Assembly (NCBI GenBank): GCA_963575645.1
Contig: OY754464.1
Location: 80,760,948-80,824,947 of the forward strand
DNA length: 64,000 nucleotides
From: Xanthostigma xanthostigma
Taxonomy: Eukaryota; Arthropoda; Insecta; Raphidioptera; Raphidiidae
Direction: 5' to 3'
The translations under genes and the position numbers were made by a program. Below the pieces are notes generated by a model that worked only from the letters and a program-made list of their open reading frames with translations, had not been told where the DNA came from and made no database searches. This document shows positions 45,405 through 57,399 of the stretch, piece by piece; the first letter of the stretch is position 1; every line of letters starts with the position of its first letter.

Positions 45405-46019
45405 TAGTGATGTGTCGCTCCTGAGCGACTCGTTCATAATGAACGACTCCTCTCTCGGAGCGGAGCGAATCGCTCTTTTTTTTGTGAAAGACTCACTCCA
45501 AGCGCCATTGCTCTGTGCTGAGCTGTTCTGTACTGTTGCATTCGCACATTTACAGAGCGCACACAGCGCATGCTAGAGAGGCACTAGTGAATTTTGCATG
45601 TACGGAGTTATCTTTGCTGAATCATTTAATGTTGAATGACACACTGTTAGTACTAAGCTTAACAGTGACTGAAACCATTCACATTGACGTCGTTGACAAA
45701 GATATAATATTGTAACAATAAACATTATTATTGTTAAGCTTTTATTATACTTTATAGTTTTATCCGAAATGCGAATAATAATATAAGATCAGAATCATTT
45801 TAAAATGAGCTCAGAGCTGAGTGTGTGTATTGTGCTGTGCAATGCTACGTGACTCCTGAGCATGTATGATGACAGTTCACACCTCTGCAGTCTGCACTCT
45901 TGTGCAGTGCGTACTGTCTAGTGTCGCTCCTTTGAACGACTCCCTCTGAGCGACTCTTTTTAGTGAGCGGAGCGCACGGAGCCAGCTCCCAATAAAGAGT
46001 CATGTGGACACATCACTAA
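45405..46019. mobile_element. hAT MITE with 8-bp TSD (7/8 match)
   Basis: Ends TAGTGATGTGTC and the inverse of TAGTGATGTGTC. Flanks ATTTGATA and ATTTGTTA differ at one base. Subterminal GAGCGACTC words are repeated in both orientations. Length 615 bp. A 66-codon frame inside is not recognisable. Confidence 0.88.
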
Positions 46020-46854
46020 TTTGTTATGTTTTTAATTTAAGACTTACAAGGTCACTCTGAATTCAGTTACATCGAAAGAGTTATAGGTAAAAATATTTTA
46101 ATGCGAAAATTAACTTATAACAAATTGAAAATTGATGTGTTTATACAGACCTACTGAGTAATATTACAGTAATTAAATTTAATATTAAAAAAAACTTATC
46201 TTTAGGTACCTATTAAGTTTTTATCAGCTTAATTTTTGATAGACAGATTATTCACGCGTTGTCATATTGAAGAGGATTTATTACAGTTTGTTTCCTGTAA
46301 ACTTGAACTTGATTCAAAAGAGGGTGTAGCACCCAGCAAAGCCTGAATATCTCAAAGTTTTTTTGAAAAAAGTTGCGAATGAAAATTGCTCAACTTGTTG
46401 TAATGTATTTTTCGGTCACAAAAATTCCTCCCAAGGGAATGCCTTCGCAGGGAGAGAGGGGGTAACTCCGAAATTTTAAATGGCAACTGCCATTTTATTT
46501 TTTGGGTCATGTTCTTCGGGCAAAAAAAGACATCTTTTGCCCCGAACTTTTTTTTGTCCAAGCTACAGATCACCGAGTACGCGGGGTAGACTTTCCGAGA
46601 AGATGCATAGATAAACAATAAACAATAATTTTTAAGTGAAAAATGAATGTCTGATCTAATAATAATAATAATAATGCGTTTAACGTCCGTTTCTCGACTT
46701 TATATCGTAACAGACGCAATTCGCACCATTACTATTTTTTTTCTACCACACTTTCCGTTATTTTCTACAATTTTTAATCTTTAACATAATTAATAGCAAT
46801 GGGCGAATGAAGGAATTTTTATGAAAATTAGGATAAGGTAGGCAAATTTTAAGC
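46020..46854. other. Non-coding stretch, nothing recognised
   Basis: A minus-strand frame of 88 codons at 46352-46618 has no recognisable family and no splice signals. The rest is AT-rich with a short AAT microsatellite near 46655. Confidence 0.4.
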
Positions 46855-47088
46855 ATAGGAGTTTGACAGGTAATCGTACATGGCCTTGAATAAGGAACCA
46901 TCTCGATATTTATCTGGAATTATTGAGGGAAACCAGGGAAGACCTCAACAAGATGGCCGGTACAGGAATTACCGTTTCTCGGCGAGAGGCAGTAGGAAAA
47001 AGTTCTAGTCACATCTGCCCCCGCCGGGATTCGAACCCGGTACCCCCCGAATGCGAGTCTAGTGCTCTCACCGCTACGCCACGGTATA
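46855..47088 (-). mobile_element. tRNA-derived SINE, copy 1
   Basis: On the minus strand, an A box (TGGCGTAGCGGTGAGAGCAC) and B box (GGGTTCGAATCCC) form a tRNA-like head. The body includes CTCTCGCCGAGAAACGGTAA and CAATAATTCCAGATAAATAT. The second copy at 53885-54110 matches along the whole length. Confidence 0.85.
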
Positions 47089-47447
47089 TCTGATCTAATA
47101 AGCATTTATATGTTATGCAATTCATTTGAATAATTTACACATTTTGTTATGGAAAATGTTATTTTTGTCAGCTAACTTTGTAGAATTGTACTGTAATCAA
47201 TAATCCCGTTTTTCTAGTGTTTTTTTCATACTGAATATATCATAAACAAATGTGCCATTTATGAATAAATATTAACCTTGAAAAATCATTAGTACTTAAT
47301 GATTATTATCCGTGACCTTCGTAGAAATTAGTAAGGACAGGGTTGTACTCAATTGCCTTTTTATTTTTGGATGGCAACTAACAATCCTGTAAAACTATAG
47401 ATTTTGTTTCGTCCATGTTTTGAAGTTAATGAATATTAGGTGAATAT

Positions 47448-48040
47448 TAGGTTAGAGTACGATAACTTGATGTGCAGAATATTCAGTGGAAATACACAAT
47501 TATTATTTTATATCACATATAACAGTGTTATTAGCCGTTTTAAGTGCGGAAAATTGATTTTTAAAAATTATTTTTTTAATGCAGTGAACGGGGGAAGGCG
47601 TTTGGGGGGAGTTCTTTAAAAAACAATTACGGGGTCGTGTCGATGCGATGGCGTTTTTTTTGCGCAGTGGAAAGGGGATGGCGTCTGGGAGGAGTTCCTT
47701 AAAAACAATTACGGGATCGTGTCGATGCGATGGCGTTTTTTTTGCGCCGTGAAAATGGGAAGGCGTCTGGGGGGAGTTCTTTAAAAAAAACAATTACGGG
47801 GTCGTGTCGATGCGATGGCGTTTTTTTTTGCTCAGTGGAAAGGGGAAGGCGTCTGGGGGGAGTTCTTTAAAAAAACAATTACGAGGTCGTGTCGATGCGA
47901 TGGCGTTTTTTTTTTTGCGCCATGGAAAGGGGAAGGCGTCTGGGGGGAGTTCTTTAAAAAAACAATTACGGGGTTGTGTTGATGCGATGGCGTTTTTTTT
48001 TCGTAGTGAAAAGGGGAGGGCGTTTGAAGGGAGTTCTACT
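47448..48040 (+). repeat. Minisatellite-bearing repeat, copy 1
   Basis: From about 47580 there are five tandem units of ~90 bases (GGGGGGAGTTCTTTAAAAAA, CAATTACGGGGTCGTG, then a poly-T run and GGAAAGGGGAAGGCG). The left flank 47448-47580 (GAGTACGATAACTTG, TTAAGTGCGGAAAATTGAT) matches in inverse the right flank of the array at 57400-58140, so these are two copies of one element. Confidence 0.75.
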
Positions 48041-48441
48041 GTTCGACATTATAATATTTTTATCGTCAAAACAAAAACAATCGTATTTCATAGTTTGTGT
48101 TACGTTTCTGCAATTTGTCTTTTTTTCAAACTTTCTAATCGTACGAACCTATAATATAATGTAAAATTTTGAATTAGAAAACAGTTTGGCCAAATTGTGT
48201 TGTGTTAGTTACATCGTTTCTATTTTTTTCATGTTTTCGTGTAATTGAAAAAAAAGAATAGTAGATTATGGATTAGTCTATAGGCGGCTGAAAACTAAAT
48301 CCAGCCCTGTTAAAAGTTTTGTGGTTTGGGTTTCTAAGGAATTGCCGATTTAGAATGAACTGTTTTGTCGGTTGTCGGTTAGTAGGATATGAAGAAATGA
48401 CAATACACTTGAATCAGGTGACGGAATAACATTCCGAAACG

Positions 48442-48529
48442 GTCTTAGAGTTTTTTTTTTTTTTAATATAAATTTTTGGCTTTTACACTTTTGTGTATTC
48501 AGCCACTAACTAAACTAAGAGTCTTAGAG
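48442..48529 (-). mobile_element. Small retroposed fragment with 9-bp TSD
   Basis: GTCTTAGAG flanks both sides (48442-48450, 48521-48529). The 70-base insert starts with a T-run, i.e. a poly-A tail read on the minus strand. The source RNA is not recognised. Confidence 0.7.
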
Positions 48530-48835
48530 TCAATAAATCATTAGTAAAACTTCTTTAATATTTAACGATTTGCCTGAAATTTTGTTCAGTTGAAGTGGAA
48601 CAACAGGTAATGGTATTTGCGACTTGAAATTTGACATAAAATGATACGACATCTGATAACAGAAAGTTAAAGTGTATTTAACACATAATATTTTACATAC
48701 TGTTAGTAGATATACAGTTGACTGGTATTTGCTTGTATTCCTCTCGGGACAATAAACTATAACTAATTTAGAATGATTTACTTCACTTCACTTAGGGGCC
48801 GGACATGCGCTATTTTTTTATGATAAAGACTCTTC

Positions 48836-49020
48836 CAGTGGCGGATCCACGGGGGGGGTTTTCGGGTCCAAACCCCCCCCTTCCAGAGTATCAAAAATCC
48901 TAAATTAAAATTTTACTACGCGATAAAAAAAAAGCTTTTCATGTTTTTCATGAATTCTCCGCGAAAGGAGTAAAAAATTTTCAAGACCCCCCCCTTGCCG
49001 TAATCCTGGATCCGCCACTG
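48836..49020. mobile_element. hAT MITE with exact 8-bp TSD
   Basis: GACTCTTC flanks both sides (48828-48835, 49021-49028). Ends CAGTGGCGGATCCA and its perfect inverse, followed by G-runs and C-runs. Length 185 bp. Confidence 0.95.
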
Positions 49021-49028
49021 GACTCTTC

Positions 49029-50903
49029 TGTGAAGAATTTTTATTTATTGTAAGTTTTAGCACACAACATTAAATCTACCAGTAAAATTCCTGGTTTTTA
49101 GCTTTAGGAAGGTTGTCTAATTAGTAAGCTATCAGAACATGAAAAAAATCAAGCCAAAAAGTGAGAATATTTTTTTTTTTAATTTTCAACTCCCAAAATT
49201 CGGATTTTTTGTAAAAAGAAAACCGAAGAAAATTTTCTCGAAAATGACGCATTTCCAACCCCCAAGCGATAGAGGTTAAATCATTCCAAATTAGCCACAG
49301 TTTCTTCTCCCGAGAGGAAGACGAGCAATTACCGGTCACCCTATATATTAAAAATTTGAGCCCTCGTGGGACGCCTGGCAGATGTCAAACATAAATTTAA
49401 GTGAAATTCTAGTAACTAAATTTCGTCCTGTAAGGTAACTTACCAATATATGACAACGCTCAGTCATTGACAGAGAAACAATAGTGTATAGTGTACGCGC
49501 GCGCACCCACGAGGGAGGGGCCATCACGGCATCATGCCGTTTCCGAGTCGCAGTAACGCGCCAATAGATGTTTCACATCAAAATGGCGGATTTGGCATTA
49601 CATTTGCTCTAAGCTCCTTCCTTAAATACCAATAGCTAAGATATTCTCAATGGCATCGTTGGTTATTTAGCGTTTCCATGCATCATGACTCTTTTATTAC
49701 AAGTCCTGCATTCTCACAATATAATCCGACAACTGGTGAAAGTATCAGTTGAATTTCCAATTTATTACTAAAAAATAATAAACTGAAAATATAAATTTGC
49801 CCTAAAGACCCAATGATGATTAATTCCATATCCCCTAGAGAATGTTGGATACCACTTCCATTTAGATCTACCCTGGACAGTACGGACGAGTTTGATAAAG
49901 TTTAATCCAGTCCATTTTTCACCTTAATAAAGGCGACTATAATTCCCGCACAATGCCGGATAAATACGGCTAGTTGCTGTAGTTAAAAGTTTTTTGAAGA
50001 AAACATTATCAGACAAGATCTTTTCAAACTATTTACATAAACTGAAAAATAGTTGAATTGATTACAACGCGTTCCATAAAAATATAAAATGTCCTCGAAA
50101 AAATTCTAAAATTGAAGTGTTTAAACAATTGAACATAAAAATAAATACACATCGCAAACACCTGTATTATTGATGAATAAACAATAACCAATCATATTTC
50201 TTTTAAAACACTCTCGAAGTTTTCCATTGTATGTAAAATTTATATCGATTTTTTAAGTACTTAGCTTTGTTTTTATGTCAAAAGAAAATGATTAAATAGT
50301 CTTTAGTGCTTGAATTTGATTTTTTTTTAGATTTTAGATTATTTTTACACTCCTGATCGAAATTAACGCACCACTAAATTTTTTATTATTAAATTTTTAA
50401 TATTGAAGGTAAAAGAACGTTTTGTTTTCTAAATAAACCAGCAGATCATATTTTAATCAGTTTAAAAATATCCGTTGCTGCTTATTAGACTACTACAGCT
50501 CGAGAGCTAACAATTTTCAATTTTCTGTTAAAACTTTTTAATGTGTCAAACATTACTTTGGCTATTTATTTCAGCAAGAAATAATTCAATATTAAATATC
50601 ATCTAGTTTTATACGCCGTTATTACTTTGTGACTCAGCACTTGGCAATTGCCTTAAGGTGTTCCTGGATCATTTTTGAAAGTGTTACCATATATAGAAGA
50701 ACAAATAAAAAATACCTATAAGCAAACAAAAAAGGATCATCTAACTGCTAGAAAACATTTTTTTTAAAGCGCGCGTTGAGTCATCCATCCGCAATAGCCC
50801 GCGCGACAGGCAGCCTTTGTGATATTAAGTCGTTGGAGGGGGAAGCGGTGAGTGGAAGTCCCGACAGTGATTGTTGGAAAGTAAATTTTTTTTTTAAAGA
50901 ACA
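49029..50903. other. Long stretch without a recognised gene
   Basis: Only short frames. A GC-richer patch at 49480-49620 contains a CGCGCGCG run and TAGATGTTTCACATC, whose inverse occurs near 31600. Otherwise AT-rich and unassigned. Confidence 0.4.
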
Positions 50904-51281
50904 CCCCCTGCACCCTTCATCTCAAATCTTTTCCCCTCGCCTAAAAACGGTTCGCGCTCTCCCGACGCTATTTTTAAAGCTAGAGGGTTCTGGTAAACGC
51001 CAAATGAAAGACAAAGAATCAGACTACAGATCCTTCAGGCGAATTTTTTGAAAAACAGTTTCGCCTACGTGTGAAATATTACGTAACTTATTATTTTTTT
51101 CAAAAGGTTGTAAGTTTTTTCAGGAATTTTTTTTCAAAAAATTCGCCTGAAGGATCTGTAGTCTGATTCTTTGTCTTTCATTTGGCGTTTACCAGAACCC
51201 TCTAGCTTTAAAAATAGCGTCGGGAGAGCGCGAACCGTTTTTAGGCGAGGGGAAAAGATTTGAGGTGAAGGGTGCAGGGGG
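50904..51281. repeat. Near-perfect 149-bp-arm hairpin element
   Basis: Arms 50904-51052 and 51133-51281 are equal in length and almost identical (one mismatch noticed, near the outer end) around an 80-base loop. A transcript would fold into a long double-stranded RNA. A single diverged arm occurs at 31390-31580. Confidence 0.92.
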
Positions 51282-52572
51282 TTTTTGCTGGGACGAATAC
51301 TCTTAACGTAATATCACTTGCTCGTATCATACATTCGTTTACGAACGAGATACATAAACTACTATTTATGATCTGTCCTTGAAGTAATGATAAGATGACA
51401 CACTCAGCTAAGCAATTAGATAATTTATATAAATAATATTATATTAATTGAGATTCAATACACAGCCTACTTATGTATGTGACGTGAATATTTTTCTGAG
51501 TAACATAATTATGCGTAAAAAGATTAGGCTACTAAATTTGACATTTTCTAATAATATCTAACATTGTCTGCGGTCATTGTTCCTTATTGCCATATTCAAT
51601 AGTGTTTCCGAAACTTGTATCAATGACATGTTGTCCGCGAATCGGTGTCGAGTCGTGAAAAATTACACCCGATTTTTGTAGTTCACCGTGGACATAACCA
51701 AAGTTCCCTCTAATCCAGGGGGGGCAAATCCTTTGATCGTCGGGCCACATTGCTGATGAAAATTTGACCGCAACAAAAAGGTCTTTTTTCGTCTGTTGTG
51801 GCCTTTGCTATATTTACTATTTTTTTAAATTTTTTTATGCGCCAAATTATATTAGCAAACTATTTTCGCTCTTAATAATCATTTATAAAATGCTACGCGT
51901 GCCTGCTCTAATCTAAGCGCAAATCCTTTCTTTTGTGTGTATGATTTGAAATGTAATTTTCAAGTGTATTTATTTAAAAAAAATGAATTAATTAGTTAAG
52001 GGGGGCAGACAGTGTAACAGCTCAAAAAAAAAAACGCTTATTTCAAACATTTTATTTTTAGGCAAACTATATTTTTATGATATTTTAATGAATTAGGCCT
52101 TATATAACATCTTTTAAACAAATAATTTTTTTTTAATTTTTCGGTACAAAATGGCGGCGTGGTAAGCATTCCTATCAGACGCGCTGAAGTTGCGATGTAT
52201 ACAATTTGTAGACGAAATTACAGACCTTAGAAATAAACTTGGAACCTTGTTAATAACATTCATAATTCGTAGTTAAACCTATAAAATATATAAAAAATTG
52301 AAAAAAAAGTGTTTAATTTGAAGTTTGAATAAACTCCATTTTTCGCATAAAATGTTGACCTATAAGCATTTATAAATAAAATTTATAACAATAATTTACC
52401 AAACAAGTAGGTTTAACTACGAATAAACGTTGTTTCTTATATTATCTGGTAACAATTTCAGCTCAAAATCTTTAATAATTCTTGAGATATTACGCCTACA
52501 AACTTCGAAAATGAAATTTTGAGAAAAACGCGTTTAAAAAAATCAGGTTCGATAGTGAACAAATTTGTAATA

Positions 52573-53145
52573 ATAATAATAATAATAATAAATGTATTAT
52601 CCTGTTTAAATCATGCATACAGCAGTAGGATTTGTCAATTATACAATTAAAATAACACATTAAAAGTAATTACAAATACAATTAATTAGAGGCCATAAAT
52701 TCATTTACGGTATAAAATGCATTTTCAATAAGAAGTGACTTTAATTGTTTTTTCAATCTAGAAATATTGTTTTCCTTTTTCAGATTTAAAGGCAACTTAT
52801 TATACAAGCGAATACAGTTGCAATACATATTTTTGCTATACCGAGATAATCTGTGAGATGGTAGTCTCAACTGTATTTTTGATCTGGTGTTACAGTTATG
52901 AACATCGCTGTTCATTATGAAAAGTTCCTTGTGTTGTGCCACAAATACAATGCATTCATAAATGAACAAACTTGGCACAGTTAAAATCTTAAGCTGTTTG
53001 AACAGAGGTTTACAAGAAGTTCTCATAGCAGATTTTGATATTGTTCGGATCGCTCTTTTCTGAATAATAAATACCCTTTGAGAGAATGACGAATCACCCC
53101 AAAAAATAATACCATAAGCGCAAATGGAAATGATCAAATAAATAT
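52573..53145 (-). mobile_element. 5'-truncated CR1/L2-type LINE
   Basis: On the minus strand it holds the last ~150 codons of an ORF2 and ends in a repeated TTA tail at 52573-52592. It belongs to a subfamily related to, but clearly different from, the element at 5309-9420. Confidence 0.8.
52682..53137 (-). pseudogene. C-terminal fragment of LINE ORF2
   Basis: 151 codons correspond to the last part of the reverse-transcriptase polyprotein at 5414-8254. Shared positions include YGI-FWG, IQKRAIR, CKPLFKQLKILTVPSL, NTRSK, LRLP and the terminal DEF/NEF. The endonuclease and catalytic RT are absent, so it is non-functional, although the remaining frame is open. Confidence 0.85.
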
Positions 53146-53458
53146 CCTAATCATTATCGTAACGAATATTGTTTCGAAATTTTGTAGGCTAATTCCGAAC
53201 ATTTTTAAGCAAAAAAAAAATCAATTTTTTTGAGCTGTTACACTAGGTGCCCCCCTCAATTACATTAATGTTTTTTGCTTCCATGTGCTTTTTTACGTAC
53301 CATCGCAGTCAGCGAAAAAATTAGAAGGATCATTGATTTTAATTCTACGATCTTTGAGTATAAACTTTTATCGCGATTCGTGTGAATTAAAACTGAGTGG
53401 GTCTCGTTTTAACGTTATGTCACACCTCCTCGTAATTATAACATTATGTTGTATCTAA

Positions 53459-53652
53459 TAGTGCTAACACACGGTCGAACTTGGTCCGGTCCGACAACGG
53501 ACATGGTACGGCGGATCTTGCAACAGACGACCGAATCTGTTCCCATCGAACCGGGCGGACACGCAGACTACTCTATAGACGAACAGATTTGGTACGAAGC
53601 GGACCAGATCCGCTGTCCGCTTCGAACCAAGTACGACCGTCTGTTAGTACTA
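53459..53652. repeat. Palindromic MITE, 194 bp
   Basis: Inverted ends TAGTGCTAACACACGGTCG and TAGTACTAACAGACGGTCG. The whole unit is CpG-rich and palindromic (TTGGTCCGG and CCGCTTCGAACCAAG). Overlapping small frames are not supported as genes. Confidence 0.65.
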
Positions 53653-53884
53653 TTAATATACAGTCAGCTAGTAACATTATCAATGAAGAAAAAACAATTT
53701 ATAAATATATGATGTATTTGTATTTTGTATCAACATCATCGACTATTATTTTCCCATCGTCGATAAAATATTTCCAAATAATTTGAAATATGTAACGTGT
53801 AAACACAATTTATCTATTTTCTAAACCGTAATCTAGTTCATTGTTAAATAATTCTAACATTTTTTAAATTACGAATCAGTAAAG

Positions 53885-54110
53885 AACTTCAAAGTGGTGA
53901 AAGTACCAGACTTGCATTCGGGAGGTACCGGGTTCGTATCCCGGCAGAGGTTGATGTGGCTGGGATTTTTCCTGCTGTCTCTCGCCGAGAAACGGTAATT
54001 CCTGCAGCGGCCATCTTGTTGAGGTTTTCCATGGTTTCCCTCAATAATTCCAGATAAATATCGAGATGGTTCCTTATTCAAGGCCATGGCCGATTACCTG
54101 TCAAACTCCT
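53885..54110 (+). mobile_element. tRNA-derived SINE, copy 2
   Basis: Plus-strand copy of the element at 46855-47088. B box GGGTTCGTATCCC (one change), body with CTCTCGCCGAGAAACGGTAA, 3' part ending TACCTGTCAAACTCCTG. The A box is degraded. Confidence 0.85.
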
Positions 54111-54328
54111 GTGATTTATGATAAGTTCTGTTAAATATATTTGATCATCTAAGTTTGTTTTATGAACACATGACAATCTACTATTTGAAAATGCTTTTTA
54201 CTGCAAACTTTTTTCGATGAAAATATTGTTTTGCATGGCGTGAGACACGGAACATTCATGGTGGAAGTGGCGGGAAATTTCGATAACGAAGGAACGGGTT
54301 ATACAAAATTACTTTGTTATAAAATAAA

Positions 54329-54924
54329 TACTAGTGTGACCTGTGCGAATTATTCGCACTAAATAAGTATAATAATTATCACTTTAGAAAATTATTTTTT
54401 AAATATGATTGCAGGTATTCAATTCGTTTCTAATTTTGCACACTGCTTATAACGTTCTTCTTTTTGTTGTATTACAATTTGAAGCTCAGTTGACAGATCG
54501 AAGAAATATTTTACTAAAATTGTCATATAGAGGCGCAAGTAGCAAAAGCGTTGAGCTAAGCCGTCAGATGGCATCATGCAGCATTATACTGTGACGTTGT
54601 TCAGCGTTGTTCGCTGTTTCAAAATTAAAGCCGTTAGATGGCAGTATGCAGTATTGTGTCTGTTGTATTACAATTTACAATATGAAGGTCAGATGACAGA
54701 TCGAAGTCTTGACGTTGTTTCAAAATTAAAATTGTCAGATGGCAGACGTTGTTCAGCGTTGCTGTATTTTAATTAATTTATAAAAACAAAAGAAATAATA
54801 AATTTTTTAGTTGTCGATGTCAGTAGAGCAAGCAATTATCTGTAAAATGATATATAATTTATGTGGAGAAATTTTTTTCTATAAAGGAAGGCAAACATCT
54901 TTAAGTTTAGCGTATTAATATATA
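54329..54924 (+). repeat. 0.58-kb repeat, left of the IR gene
   Basis: Inverse of 61029-61605. The outer end is CTAGTGTGACCTGTGCGAAT followed by a palindrome (GCGAATTATTCGC). The inner end reaches GCGTATTAATATATA. This copy has an extra internal duplication of the CAGATGGCAG/TTCAGCGTTG unit. Confidence 0.8.
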
Positions 54925-55447
54925 TTATGATATTGTATTTTCATCGGAGCTACATTTGTCTGCAAAGTTTCAAGTCAATTGCAGATGTTGATTTGGATCA
55001 AAATTGGCATAGAATATTTGACCCTGACTATAGATTTCAATGATAATTTAAAGTTTAGAAATTTATATATATTATGCATTTTATATGTTATCTGCAAGTA
55101 CATTTTAACGTCCGTATATTCTATAGGCATGGTAATAAGATAGGTATAAATGATTCATCTACTTTTTTTCATTAATTTGTCTTATTTTTTTCTGTATAAC
55201 CTAGTCAATTTTATTGTTTTGACTTATAAACAATAATCTGTTTTTATTTGATGTATTAATCTTGTTTGCCAATTAAATAATTAATCATATTTATTATTTG
55301 TTTATTTAGGAATGTTTATAAAAAAATATCACTTCGGTGAAGCATGCATCGGTAAACAGGGTGCATCTTTAATAAGTCACTTTAAACGAAAGTAACAAAA
55401 GTTTGGTTTCCATATAAAAATTGTAAAACTGATTTAATCACTGTTAC
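54925..55447. other. Non-coding stretch, nothing recognised
   Basis: AT-rich, no exon or repeat end found. Confidence 0.4.
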
Positions 55448-56041
55448 CATTCCAACACCAAAACTGGGGAATGGTACTAAATTAGATCAAAATTCACTTT
55501 TCAAAATTTTAAATATTTTTTCGTTTGAGGTCCCCCGAATCCAAAAAACACATTTTTGGAAAAACCCTGTGCGTCTGTTTTTCTGTGAACACGGTACAGG
55601 TCTAAACGGATAAACGGATTGGAGCCAAATTTTGGGAGGACGTTTGGTATGCAAATATGAAGAGCCTTGTTGTTTTTGGGGACAATCAGCGAATGCGCAG
55701 AAGAGATATATGCTATAACGTTGTTTTTTTATGTAATAATGGTATATTTTTCATAACGGCTTATTATTCTATTTATTTTTCAAGAAAGTCTCGTTAAAAT
55801 TTTTTTTTTCTAAACTTTATAGTTTCGGAAATATTTTGAAAAAAAAAACAGCCATTCTTTTGTTTTGTAGATCTGTTAGAAAGAAATTATTTAAGCATGT
55901 TTTGATTAATTTTTAAATTACGTGGACATGCTAACGAATAGCAAATATCATAATATTTAATACTATAGCCGTTACCCGCGTCTTCGCACGCGATTTATAT
56001 CAAATGTTAATACTTTTGAAGTGGGGGATGGTCCCGTCGCC
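55448..56041 (+). mobile_element. MITE with ATTCCAAC ends, copy 2
   Basis: Collinear with 20711-21307, differing by scattered substitutions and indels. Here it lacks the flanking GC-rich foldback arms. A short related piece (CAAATGTCAATATTTTTGAA) lies at 56778-56810. Confidence 0.65.
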
Positions 56042-57399
56042 CAATCGGCTGGATTTGTTTTAATCGATTTAAACGAAATGTAGTACACATATTGGAATTC
56101 ATTACTATCGCACGAAACCTATTTCAAAATGATAACAATAGAATCAATTGATTGTATTTACGGTTTGAAAAATGTTTTATGAGTTCGAAATCACTGAAAG
56201 AAATTTTAATAAATATTTAAATGTGCCTGAGTCAGAGACGGAATTTATGAAAACTAGGTTTATCCTAAAAAGAAATTAACAAATAATTAAATAGTGAATT
56301 GATTCAAGTAGGTGCAGTTCATTTTGTCCAAAAACAAACTTACACAATGAAATTGTTGATTACTCCAGTGCATGTATTAGCAAATACACTATTTTCTCGG
56401 GAGGGTTTGGCACTGCGGCCGTTGTTTTTTATCTTGACCTAGGAAAGTTTTTTGTAACTCATAATTCCAATTATATTATCGGAAATAATGTTTCTCAACA
56501 CAGTATAATTTATGTTTTAATGCATAAATTGTAATAACATTATATAGAATGTAGATGATATAATTATTCCAACATCTAGATATTAAAGTATAATGAGTAG
56601 TTTAATTGCAGGTATATAATTTTTATTTTATATCTAAGTTTACAGTTAAATATCGATTAGTGAAAAAATTGTGTACATGCATGTGCAACTTATTTAAGGC
56701 CTTAGCCAATTTTTCCGCATTTTTGACAACATTAAAATAAAATCGCTGCAGATACTATTTTTTTAAACTATTACTATATCAAATGTCAATATTTTTGAAG
56801 TTGGAATTGGCTGGAATCTTTTTAAATGTTACGGGGTCCAGTACGATAACACTATGCACCCAAATTTTGAATTTTTTTTTTTAAGTCATAGAAAACGCTA
56901 AATTTTGACGTTCAAAAAAAAAAACTTTGCGGATTATTCACAAATTTCCTCAAAAATACGTGAAAAAAATGGAACTACTTTTCGTCTTTCACTGTCATTT
57001 TTTGAATCTAACCAATCAAAAATCACAAATACACGTCATAGCAACTGGTGTAGAATTATTGTGTAACTGTCACTTTGTTTGCAGCTTTCGATTTTGTTAT
57101 GAAAGCAGGGTCGTATTTAGATATTTATAATATTTGTTATGCTATATTTGTTTAACTTTTTAGTATAGTTTATTCTTCGATATTCAACACTACGAAAACA
57201 TCTAAACACTTCACAGAATGAGCATAGGTATTTTTCGCGAATTTTTAGACGCACAAACCCTCCATTGCTATCGGACAGTAAAAGAAATCATTTCCTTTTG
57301 AAACACATTTTTTTTCACCACTTTTTTTTCTGATTTTCTAAAAAACATATATTTAACTGACTATCAATTAAATATACATTTTTGAGAAAACGCAGTTCT
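56042..57399. other. Non-coding stretch, nothing recognised
   Basis: A 67-codon frame at 56927-57130 has no recognisable domain. Apart from the MITE fragment near 56780 I see no structure. Confidence 0.4.

Larger units (their letters stand above)
51999..53258. mobile_element. DNA element with GGGGGGC-AGTGTAACAGCTC ends
   Basis: The left end (AGGGGGGCAGAC, then AGTGTAACAGCTCAAAAA) is the inverse of the right end at 53226-53258. The interior is interrupted by a truncated LINE at 52573-53145. No transposase seen. The target duplication is unclear. Confidence 0.65.

Noticed and set aside
46352-46618. 88-codon minus-strand frame
   Set aside because: Low-complexity peptide, no start context, splice site or family similarity that I can see.
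47580-48040. Regular repeats that might suggest a CRISPR array
   Set aside because: Units are adjacent ~90-base tandem copies without unique spacers, in a eukaryotic context; they form a minisatellite.
53446-53786. Two overlapping CpG-rich frames of 88 and 101 codons
   Set aside because: They sit on a 194-bp palindromic MITE; the overlap in two frames and palindromic origin argue against a gene.
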